Origin: Myxococcales bacterium | GTDB taxonomy: Bacteria > Myxococcota > Polyangia > Fen-1088 | NCBI GenBank assembly: GCA_003159055.1 | Contig: PMLH01000318.1 | Coordinates: forward strand, 1-5,759 | Reading direction: 5' to 3' | DNA: 5,759 nt | Shown: positions 1 through 5,759 of the stretch, one piece after another | Layout: every line of letters begins with the position of its first letter | How positions within the stretch are numbered: position 1 is the first letter of the stretch | Position numbers and translations under genes: made by a program | The notes under the pieces: generated by a model | Told to the model about the DNA's origin: nothing | Seen by the model: the letters and a program-made list of their open reading frames with translations, nothing else | The model's database searches: none

Positions 1-117
1 ATGAAGCGCAGAAGGCCCTATCGCATGCAAGGGTTCAATACACAGTAACGGCTCCACGCGCCTTGCACCCCTGCGAACGGACTGATCTCCGAATTCGAGC
101 AGATCGGCCCGTGCCAT
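1..117 (-). other. Possible start of a further minus-strand gene running off the left edge; coding not established
   Basis: ATG at 115-117 on the minus strand opens 39 codons without a stop to the window edge (MARADLLEFGDQSVRRG and onward). It lies 11 bases beyond the stop of the outer-membrane protein gene, which would suit a fourth gene of the unit. Against this, there is no Shine-Dalgarno sequence, the residues match no family I know, and a 5-bp inverted repeat (111-115 with 125-129) overlaps the ATG. A plus-strand frame entering from the left and ending with TGA at 117-119 is equally open, and another plus-strand frame ends with TAA at 46-48. The left edge could therefore equally be the tail of a convergent gene, or non-coding. 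No run of T marks a terminator here. Confidence 0.2.
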
Positions 118-128
118 GAGCTGCGGCA

Positions 129-896
129 CTACAGGGTCAGTTGATAGGCCGCATAACCCTGGAAGAGGCTATCGCCCAGGATGCCTCGGCCCGCCGAGAG
201 CAGCAGATGGTGATGCCCGGTCAGGTCGAGGACCAGCCCGACGTTGAAGCGCAAGTTGGCCGGGCCGCCGACCTGGTCGGGGGTGGTGTAGAAGACCTCG
301 GTCCCCAGCGCCGCGATCGACAGGCGTCGCTGCATCAGCCACCCGACGTACCAGAAGTTCCGATTTCCGTCGCCGGGATTCCGCCAATAGCCGCCCCCAC
401 CATACGTGGTCCAGGGACCGAGGCTCTTCTGAAGCCAGAGCGGAATGAGTACATGCAGATGCCCGGTGCCTAGACCTTTCGACTCCGATCCCACGGGCAG
501 CTCGAACTGCGGAAAGGTCCCGACCATCGGCATCCACTTGTTCTCGTCGATGAAACGAAACTTCGCGCCAAGCTCGATGTCGCCTACGCCGTAGAACCAG
601 GGTCCGTCATTCGGATGCGCGTACGCGAGTGGGGCAATGATGTGCAGCTGCAGACCAGGCAAGGCGCCGTAGTTTGCTTCGACGTGCGGAGCAGTTCCGG
701 ATGCGCCCGTGCGGGTGACGGAATGCTGGGTGCCCAAATAGAGCTCCCAGTGGCCGAATTCCACGGGCTCGGGATCATCCGTGACGTAGGGCGGCCCCGC
801 GTGCGCAGTCGCGGGCGCGAGCAAGGTGACGGTGGCGAACGCCACCACTATCGACCAGCGCGATGGGCCTGGCGCGCTCCCAGTGCCGTCAATCAC
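129..896 (-). CDS. Secreted outer-membrane beta-barrel protein (MetA-pathway/transporter-like family)
   Basis: 255 residues. The N-terminus has a Sec signal peptide: Arg13, a hydrophobic core at 15-27 (WSIVVAFATVTLL) and a likely cut after AHA at 31-33. The mature protein opens with GPPYVTDDPEPVEFGHWELY, which is characteristic of a family of small outer-membrane proteins often annotated as putative transporter or MetA-pathway phenol degradation-like (from memory). The rest alternates hydrophobic and polar residues in amphipathic strands, for example LQLHIIAPLAYAH (82-94), VGDIELGAKFRFI (104-116), ANLRFNVGLVLDL (213-225), HHLLLSAGRG (229-238) and a final strand GYAAYQLTL. There are no cysteines. 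It is not a TolC/CusC-type channel: too short and without long helical hairpins. It starts at GTG, sharing 8 bases with the end of the DoxX gene, with only a weak AG-rich site (GAGAG) upstream, so it probably depends on coupling. A start at Val17 or Val18 would remove the charged part of the signal peptide and is less likely. Ligand unknown. Confidence 0.85.
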   Translation of the reverse strand: MIDGTGSAPGPSRWSIVVAFATVTLLAPATAHAGPPYVTDDPEPVEFGHWELYLGTQHSVTRTGASGTAPHVEANYGALPGLQLHIIAPLAYAHPNDGPWFYGVGDIELGAKFRFIDENKWMPMVGTFPQFELPVGSESKGLGTGHLHVLIPLWLQKSLGPWTTYGGGGYWRNPGDGNRNFWYVGWLMQRRLSIAALGTEVFYTTPDQVGGPANLRFNVGLVLDLTGHHHLLLSAGRGILGDSLFQGYAAYQLTL

Positions 897-1329
897 GCCC
901 GGGCTCTCGTCGAGCCAGCCATGCGTCGAGGGACCATGTACCGCCGCCCACGATCAAGAGGAAGATTGCGCCCAAGAGCATCGACCAGTCGACGCGAGCC
1001 TCGTGGGCCGTGCTCCAGAAGCCGCTCTTTGAAAGCATCGGAATCTTGGTGCTCGCGAGGGCGACCAGCATGTCGATGATGAGTGGGACCGCGGCGAGCC
1101 GGGTCCCGAGACCGACCAGGATCAGCAGACCACAGCCGATCTCGAAGGCCGCGACGAAGGGCGCGCTGAACGCCGGCCAAGGGATGCCAATCTTCGCGAA
1201 GCGACCAACCCCGAGGGCGGCCGGGAACAGAAACTTCTGAATGCCTTCGGAAAGGAATACGGCTCCCACGATGAGGCGCACCAGCACGACGGCGGGTGGC
1301 GAGTTGGTCCCTCGGAGTTTTGCGATCAA
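889..1329 (-). CDS. DoxX-family inner-membrane protein
   Basis: 146 residues, four predicted membrane helices at about 13-29, 54-74, 77-94 and 114-130. The sequence closely follows the DoxX pattern: VVLVRLIVGAVFLSEGIQKF, then LGVGRFAKIGIP, a second helix with FEIGCGLLILVGLGTRLAA, then LASTKIPMLSKSGFW, AHEARVDWSMLLGAIFLL and a WSLDA tail. The family's biochemical role is poorly defined. Members have been linked to thiosulfate:quinone oxidoreductase subunits and to redox or stress functions, but this one cannot be assigned on sequence alone. The frame is open for nearly 200 codons upstream, but that part overlies the glycosidase-like gene in another frame and looks non-coding. TTG at 1329 has a well-spaced GGAGG and gives a normal-length DoxX protein. 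TTG overlaps the previous stop (4-base gene overlap), implying translational coupling. Its own TGA lies inside the start of the outer-membrane protein gene. Confidence 0.92.
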   Translation of the reverse strand: MIAKLRGTNSPPAVVLVRLIVGAVFLSEGIQKFLFPAALGVGRFAKIGIPWPAFSAPFVAAFEIGCGLLILVGLGTRLAAVPLIIDMLVALASTKIPMLSKSGFWSTAHEARVDWSMLLGAIFLLIVGGGTWSLDAWLARREPGRD

Positions 1330-2531
1330 GTTCTTGCCTCCAAATCGAGGAAAAGCGCCGCCCACAACATTCCCTGGTCGGCGAAATAGAGCGCGGCCCG
1401 GCCCTGGTAGGGGCGCCCTTCGGGGGTGTACAGCTCGAGGAAATTCTGGTCGCGCTCGATGAAGGAGGCCGTGGTGCGAAACTGTTCGCGGAAGGCATCG
1501 GGGGCCACGTCGCGCAAAAGACTCAGATACACCGGCCCTATCTGCATCCAACTGGTATCGCCCTGATAGTTTGGCGCGAACAGACGTGGAATGGGCAATT
1601 CGCTGCCGGGCAGCCGCTGGCTGAAATAGCGCAACGGCAGAGGCTTGGTGAAGCCAAGGCGGTCGAGCGTCAAGAGTGCTCTGCGCTTCATGTCCGCCGA
1701 CGTGACGACCTTGAAATAGAACGGCCAGACGTTGGCGTCCCCCGAGGCTAGCTCGCGGTCGAGCGCGTCCTGGAAATAGTCGCCGCGCCAGAAGGTCTCC
1801 TGAAGGCGGCGGGCGACACCGAGCCCCTGCAACGGATTGGGCAACACGTCCTGCTCGCCGAGCAGCCGCTCGAGCAATGCGAGCATGGTGTTGGCAAAGA
1901 CCGTAGAGCTTCCAGTCATGCAATCGCGCGGGGCGGAGAAATAGCGGTCACCACGTGCAAGCCCGGTCTTGGGATCGAGGACCCGATCGACGTAGCGGAG
2001 GACCTCGGCGCCGAGGGAGGCGCGGTGTTGCCGAATAAGATCCGGCGCGCCGGCTTGCTCGATACCGTAGAGCAACATGGGCAAGGAATCGCAGGCGAAG
2101 TGGTAGACGTCGCGCGGAAACCGCCGGGCAAAAATGGTGGTGGTGATTCGGCGCGCGCGTTCGAAGCGCGACAGAGCCCAGGTCCAAGACGCAAGCACCT
2201 TCTCCCGATGCCCAAGCCGGCAAAGTGCCCCGGTGCACATGGCGAGATCGCGTGTCCAGAATTGATGAAAATGACCAGCGGAGCCGGCAAAGAACTGGCC
2301 AGTCCAACAGTCATCAACGACGGCACGGCAAATGGCCTCAACGCTGCCCGGGTAGCGCTTCCATCCGAAGACTTTCCGCCAGAGCGAGAGTACAGCAACG
2401 CGCACGCCAGCGAGGATGAGCACCGGATCCACAGGCAGCGGCGCGGACGCGTAGTCCGCCGGCTGCTCACGCCGCGGAGCCGAGAACCCTTCCTGTCGTC
2501 GCACCACAGGCATGTTGATTGGACTTGGCAC
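1326..2531 (-). CDS. Six-hairpin glycosidase-like protein, (alpha/alpha)6-barrel fold, substrate unknown
   Basis: 401 residues starting at GTG. I do not recognise a named gene. The residue pattern resembles (alpha/alpha)6-barrel carbohydrate enzymes such as glucoamylase/trehalase-like and amylo-alpha-1,6-glucosidase-like families. Matching elements are FWTRDLAMCTGAL (91-103), DRYFSAPRDCMTG (195-207), FWRGDYFQD (248-256), DANVWPFYF (265-273), GDTSWMQIGPVYLSLL (324-339) and ELYTPEGRPYQG (366-377), followed by a closing helix, ALYFADQGMLWAALFL. Evenly spaced helical segments between these loops fit a helical barrel. I cannot assign catalytic acids; Asp95, Asp203 and Asp325 sit in conserved-looking loops. 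There is no clear signal peptide. A moderately hydrophobic stretch at 33-50 precedes a basic patch, so membrane association is possible but a cytoplasmic location is more likely. The gene is first in a coupled unit: its TGA overlaps the TTG start of the DoxX gene. Being a real gene is nearly certain, the fold is moderately supported, and the activity is unknown. Confidence 0.72.
   Translation of the reverse strand: MPSPINMPVVRRQEGFSAPRREQPADYASAPLPVDPVLILAGVRVAVLSLWRKVFGWKRYPGSVEAICRAVVDDCWTGQFFAGSAGHFHQFWTRDLAMCTGALCRLGHREKVLASWTWALSRFERARRITTTIFARRFPRDVYHFACDSLPMLLYGIEQAGAPDLIRQHRASLGAEVLRYVDRVLDPKTGLARGDRYFSAPRDCMTGSSTVFANTMLALLERLLGEQDVLPNPLQGLGVARRLQETFWRGDYFQDALDRELASGDANVWPFYFKVVTSADMKRRALLTLDRLGFTKPLPLRYFSQRLPGSELPIPRLFAPNYQGDTSWMQIGPVYLSLLRDVAPDAFREQFRTTASFIERDQNFLELYTPEGRPYQGRAALYFADQGMLWAALFLDLEART
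1337..1341 (-). promoter_or_regulatory. Ribosome binding site setting the TTG start of the DoxX gene
   Basis: The minus strand reads GGAGG, seven bases (CAAGAAC), then TTG at 1329. This is near-ideal Shine-Dalgarno spacing and lies inside the last codons of the glycosidase-like gene. It is the main reason for choosing TTG over the in-frame GTG further upstream, which has no comparable site. Confidence 0.75.
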
Positions 2532-2636
2532 ACCCTCCCCTGCGATTCAGGGTTTCTGGTTCCGGACTAGAAACTCGATCCGACCCAAGGTTAGCAGGGC
2601 GTTTTCGCCGTGCAAATCCCCTGTGCCCCGGCGACC
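2532..2636. other. Intergenic gap between the RND pump and the three-gene unit
   Basis: This is the only clear gap between genes in the window (105 bases). It holds an imperfect inverted repeat, GTTTCT at 2552-2557 and AGAAAC at 2569-2574, around an 11-base spacer. It also holds a 4-bp hairpin GGCG-TTTT-CGCC at 2598-2609. Neither is followed by a run of T in the direction of minus-strand transcription, so neither reads as a factor-independent terminator. I found no convincing -35/-10 pair on the minus strand. The three-gene unit could be read through from the pump or have its own weak or non-canonical promoter here. The sequence does not decide between these. Confidence 0.5.
2535..2541 (-). 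promoter_or_regulatory. Ribosome binding site setting the GTG start at 2531
   Basis: On the minus strand the bases before the GTG read AGGGGAGG-GT-GTG. The purine run is a strong Shine-Dalgarno sequence. Pairing through AGGGGA gives workable spacing, while pairing through the final GGAGG leaves only 2 bases. An in-frame TGA at 2547-2549 rules out any start further upstream. The in-frame ATG seven codons in (2511-2513) lies about 20 bases from this site, too far to use it, so GTG at 2531 is preferred. Confidence 0.6.
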
Positions 2637-5600
2637 TCAACTCTGTGCTCTTACTCCCTCTGTGACCTCTCTCGTCCGCCAGAGGAAGTAGATCGCCGGG
2701 TACACCAGCAGCTCCATCACGAACGACGTAACCAGCCCGCCGACCATGGGGGCGGCGATGCGCTTCATCAGGTCGGCACCGGTGCCGGTGGACCACATGA
2801 TGGGCAAGAGGCCGATGAAGGCGGCCGAGACTGTCATGGCCTTGGGGCGCACACGTTTGACGGCGCCGTGGATGATGGCCTCGACCAGATCCCCGGTGGT
2901 GTGCAGCTTGCCGGCGGCTTTGGCCTCGTCGTGCGAAAGGTCGAGGAACAGCAACATGAACACGCCGGTCTCGGCGTCGAGGCCCATCAGAGCGATCATG
3001 CCGACCCACACGGCGATGGAAACGTTGTAGCCGAGAAAGTACAGAAGCCAAATCGCGCCCACCGCCGAGAATGGGACCGCGAGCATCACCAGCGCTGCCT
3101 TGAAGCTCGACTTGGTGTTTAGGTAGAGAAGTCCGAAGATGAGCACGAGCGTGATGGGCAGGATCAGTTTCAGGCGCTCCTTTACCCGCAGCATGTTTTC
3201 GTACTGCCCGCTCCAGGCCATGGCATAGCCGGTCGGCAATTTCACGGCGTCGCTGACCACGCGCTTTGCGCGCTCGACGTAGCTGCCCACGTCGACCTTC
3301 GAGGTGTCGAAATCGACGTAGACGTAGCCGGAAAGCAGGCCGTTCTCGTCGCGAATCATGGACGGGCCCTCCACCAGCTTGACCTCGGCGATCTCGGCCA
3401 TCGGGATCTGTCCCTGCCCTCCCGGCAACGGCAGAAGCACGCGTTTGAGCGCATCTACGTCGTCGCGAAAATCCCGTGCGTAGCGAACGTTCACGCCGTA
3501 GCGCTGCCGGCCTTCGATGGTGGTGGTTTGATTGTCGCCGCCGACCGCGGTCATCACCATGGTGTTCGCGTCGTCGACCGACAGTCCGTAGCGCGCGAGC
3601 TTGTCGCGGTCGAGGATGAAATCGACGAAATAGCCCCCTGCCACACGCTCGGCGTACACGCTGCGGGTCTCGGGCATCTTCTGAATCGCCGCCTCGACCT
3701 CCAGGCCGATTTTCTGGATCTCGCCAAGCTTGTCGCCGCTCAGCTTGATCCCGACGGGCGTGCGGATGCCGGTCGACAACATGTCGAGGCGGCCCTTGAT
3801 GGGCATGGTCCACGCGTTGCTGATGCCGGGCAACTGCAAGGCGGCGTTCATCTCGGCGACCAGTTCTTCCTCGCTGATGCGGTCGCGCCAAGCGGTTCGC
3901 AGGACACGCTTCAGCCAGTCGGGCGCCCACGGCGAAAACCAGCGCGGCTTTCCCCGCCACGCCAGCTCGGGCTTGAGAAGAATGGTCGTTTCCATCATCG
4001 ACAGCGGCGCCGGATCGGTCGAGGTCCCTGCGCGTCCCGCTTTGCCGAACACGCGGTCGACCTCGGGGAACGTCATCAGCAGTTTGTCCTGCACCTGCAG
4101 CGCCTTCTGCGCCTCGGCCACCGACATGCCTGGCTGCACCGCCGACGGCATGTAGAGCAGCGAGCCTTCGCGCAAAGGCGGCATGAACTCAGAACCGAGC
4201 TTGAAGTACACCGGTATCGTGGCGGCAACAATCACCAGACTGATTGCCACCGTGACCTTCGCGTGCCGGACCGCGAATCGACACGGCCCCTCGTAGAGCC
4301 GATGCAGGAGGCGGCTGATCGGATGCGATTCTTCAGAATGGTACTTGCCGACCAGCACGCTGCTGGCCAGCCAGGCGAGCGGACGCGGCCGGAAACCAAA
4401 CGGCTCGGCGCGAGCGAACAGCATGCGCATCGCCGGATCCAAGGTCACCGCAAGCAGCGCCGCGATCGCCATCGCCAGGTTCTTCGAATACGCGAGCGGC
4501 TTGAAGAGACGCCCTTCCTGGTCCACCAGGGTGAACACCGGCATGAAGGCCACGGCGATCACCAGCAGCGAAAAGAACACCGATGGCCCGACCTCCATCA
4601 GGGCTTCCAGCCGCACCTGGTGAAAATCGCCCTGCTTACCGTTCTTTCGCCACAGGTAGATCTTGTTGTACGCGTTTTCGACCTCGACAATCGCCCCGTC
4701 GACCAGCACGCCGATGGAGATCGCGATTCCGGCCAGCGACATCAAATTCGCGCCCAGGCCCATCAAGTACATGGGAATGAAAGCCAACACGACACTGATG
4801 GGAATCGTCAAGATGGGGACAATGGCCGATGGCACGTGCCAGAGAAAAAGCAGGATGATGAGCGAGACGACGATGATTTCCTCGACCAGCTTGTGGCTGA
4901 CCGTCGAAATGGCGCGCCCGATGAGGTCGGAGCGGTCGTACGTGGTGACCACCTCGACGCCTTCCGGCAGCGACGGTTTGATCTCCTCCAGCTTGGCCTT
5001 GATGCGCTCGATGACGTTCAAGGCATTTTCGCCCTGGCGCATGACCACGATGCCGCCGACCACGTCGCCCTCGCCGTTGTAGTCCGCGATTCCGCGCCGC
5101 ATTTCCGGCCCGAGCGCCACCGTGGCGACATCTTTGACTGTGATGGGCGTGCCGTTCCGGGTCTTCAGCACCAGCTTTTCCAGATCGCTTGTGCCCTTCA
5201 CGTAGCCACGCCCGCGCACCATGTATTCACGCCCAGACAATTCGACCAGCCGGCCACCGACGTCGCTATTGCCCTTGCGGACCGCCTCGACCACGGCATC
5301 AAGCGGAAGCTGGTAGGCGGCGAGCGCGTCCGGCCGTACCGTGACCTGGTACTGGCGAACCTGCCCACCGACGGTCGCCACCTCGGCCACGCCAGGCACG
5401 CTTTGCACGGCATAGCGTAAGAACCAATCCTGGAAGCTGCGCAACTCGTCGCTGGCATGTTTGCCGCTGCGGTCGACCAGGGCATACTGAAAAACCCAGC
5501 CGAGGCTCGTCGCATCCGGGCCGAGCTCGGTCTTCACGCCAGCGGGAAGCTGGGAAGAAATCTTCGACAGGTATTCCAGCACCCGTGTTCGCGCCCAATA

Positions 5601-5759
5601 CACATCGGTGCCGTCTTCGAAGATCACATAGACGTAGCTGAATCCGAAATCGGAGTAGCCACGGATGGCTTTCACCTTGGGCGCGCCCAGCAGCGCCGTG
5701 ATGATGGGATACGAGACCTGGTCCTCGATGATGTCGGGACTGCGATCCCAGCGCGAATA
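2637..5759 (-). CDS. cusA: CusA-type heavy-metal efflux RND pump, probably Cu(I)/Ag(I); N-terminus cut by window edge
   Basis: Inner-membrane, proton-driven RND transporter that moves metal ions from periplasm or cytoplasm into a tripartite export channel. 1040 residues are visible. The frame stays open to the right edge: before the GTG at 5675, 28 more in-frame codons match the family (SPDIIEDQVSYP, then ALLGAPKVKAIRGYS), so that GTG is an internal Val. By comparison with E. coli CusA about 50 residues, including TM1, are missing. Seen: VYVIFEDGTD, ELGPDAT, the TM2-TM6 block, LYMPS, GKAGRAGTSTDPAP, DMLSTGIRTPVGIK, RVRPKAMT and the TM8-TM12 block. CusA's methionine site is conserved: Met codons at 4149-4151 (LYMPS), 3996-3998 (SMMETT) and 3780-3782 (DMLSTG). 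The partner Glu is at 3990-3992. The relay residues are also present: Asp at 4698-4700 (TM4, VLVDGAIVEVENA), Glu at 2970-2972 (TM10, DAETGVF) and Lys at 2841-2843. These favour monovalent Cu/Ag over CzcA-type Zn/Co/Cd (family knowledge). The frame is intact to a TGA at 2637. It is probably preceded by an adaptor gene outside the window (inference). Confidence 0.96.
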   Translation of the reverse strand, partial: YSRWDRSPDIIEDQVSYPIITALLGAPKVKAIRGYSDFGFSYVYVIFEDGTDVYWARTRVLEYLSKISSQLPAGVKTELGPDATSLGWVFQYALVDRSGKHASDELRSFQDWFLRYAVQSVPGVAEVATVGGQVRQYQVTVRPDALAAYQLPLDAVVEAVRKGNSDVGGRLVELSGREYMVRGRGYVKGTSDLEKLVLKTRNGTPITVKDVATVALGPEMRRGIADYNGEGDVVGGIVVMRQGENALNVIERIKAKLEEIKPSLPEGVEVVTTYDRSDLIGRAISTVSHKLVEEIIVVSLIILLFLWHVPSAIVPILTIPISVVLAFIPMYLMGLGANLMSLAGIAISIGVLVDGAIVEVENAYNKIYLWRKNGKQGDFHQVRLEALMEVGPSVFFSLLVIAVAFMPVFTLVDQEGRLFKPLAYSKNLAMAIAALLAVTLDPAMRMLFARAEPFGFRPRPLAWLASSVLVGKYHSEESHPISRLLHRLYEGPCRFAVRHAKVTVAISLVIVAATIPVYFKLGSEFMPPLREGSLLYMPSAVQPGMSVAEAQKALQVQDKLLMTFPEVDRVFGKAGRAGTSTDPAPLSMMETTILLKPELAWRGKPRWFSPWAPDWLKRVLRTAWRDRISEEELVAEMNAALQLPGISNAWTMPIKGRLDMLSTGIRTPVGIKLSGDKLGEIQKIGLEVEAAIQKMPETRSVYAERVAGGYFVDFILDRDKLARYGLSVDDANTMVMTAVGGDNQTTTIEGRQRYGVNVRYARDFRDDVDALKRVLLPLPGGQGQIPMAEIAEVKLVEGPSMIRDENGLLSGYVYVDFDTSKVDVGSYVERAKRVVSDAVKLPTGYAMAWSGQYENMLRVKERLKLILPITLVLIFGLLYLNTKSSFKAALVMLAVPFSAVGAIWLLYFLGYNVSIAVWVGMIALMGLDAETGVFMLLFLDLSHDEAKAAGKLHTTGDLVEAIIHGAVKRVRPKAMTVSAAFIGLLPIMWSTGTGADLMKRIAAPMVGGLVTSFVMELLVYPAIYFLWRTREVTEGVRAQS

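Noticed and set aside
86..107. GATCT...AGATC inverted repeat around a CGAATTCG palindrome near the left edge
   Set aside because: The 5-bp arms have mismatches inside and no T run. Such short repeats are expected by chance.
615..1751. Several plus-strand frames of 125-154 codons opposite the barrel, DoxX and glycosidase-like genes
   Set aside because: None shows a family motif, signal peptide or plausible membrane segment, and all lie opposite well-supported minus-strand genes.
1330..1923. The upstream extension of the DoxX reading frame
   Set aside because: It overlies the glycosidase-like gene, is rich in Arg and Ala and matches nothing recognisable. The TTG at 1329 has a good ribosome site and gives a normal DoxX length.
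2598..2609. GGCG-TTTT-CGCC hairpin after the RND stop codon
   Set aside because: The stem is only 4 bp and no T run follows on the minus strand, so it is not a credible terminator.
2467..3960. A 497-codon minus-strand frame overlapping the pump's C-terminal half
   Set aside because: It is arginine-rich and low in complexity, lies in another frame of the pump gene, and runs across the intergenic gap into the next gene. It is a shadow frame.
3528..5420. A 630-codon open frame on the plus strand, antisense to the RND pump
   Set aside because: Its product is rich in His, Arg, Gln and Asp with no domain pattern, as expected from the complement of a high-GC gene. The opposite strand encodes a clear CusA-family protein throughout.

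Overview
The window is high-GC bacterial DNA in which every gene I can support lies on the minus strand. It therefore reads from right to left, from the window's right edge towards position 1. The content points to a Gram-negative bacterium: an inner-membrane RND metal pump and an outer-membrane beta-barrel with a signal peptide. High GC and GTG/TTG starts would fit a proteobacterium or related phylum, but the sequence does not fix the taxon.

Right part (2637-5759): almost all of a CusA/CzcA-type heavy-metal efflux RND pump. The frame is open to the right edge, so only about the first 50 residues are missing. It keeps the three-methionine binding site and the acidic/lysine proton-relay residues known from E. 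coli CusA, so Cu(I)/Ag(I) export is the best-supported function. The periplasmic adaptor gene would be expected just beyond the right edge (inference).

Middle (2532-2636): a 105-base gap with a weak inverted repeat and a strong ribosome binding site for the next gene, but no convincing terminator or promoter.

Left part (129-2531): three genes that overlap end to start and are almost certainly one translationally coupled unit. In order they are a 401-residue protein resembling (alpha/alpha)6 six-hairpin glycosidases, a 146-residue four-helix DoxX-family membrane protein that starts at TTG, and a 255-residue secreted outer-membrane beta-barrel protein. The DoxX gene overlaps its predecessor by 4 bases and the barrel gene overlaps DoxX by 8 bases. 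The unit pairs a sugar-polymer-type enzyme fold with an inner-membrane and an outer-membrane protein, downstream of a metal pump. A role in envelope stress or envelope glycan handling under metal exposure is possible but is only inference.

Left edge (1-128): a short stretch with a possible 39-codon minus-strand start of a further gene running off the window. Coding there is not established. I see no tRNA, rRNA, CRISPR array, insertion sequence or integration site in the window.
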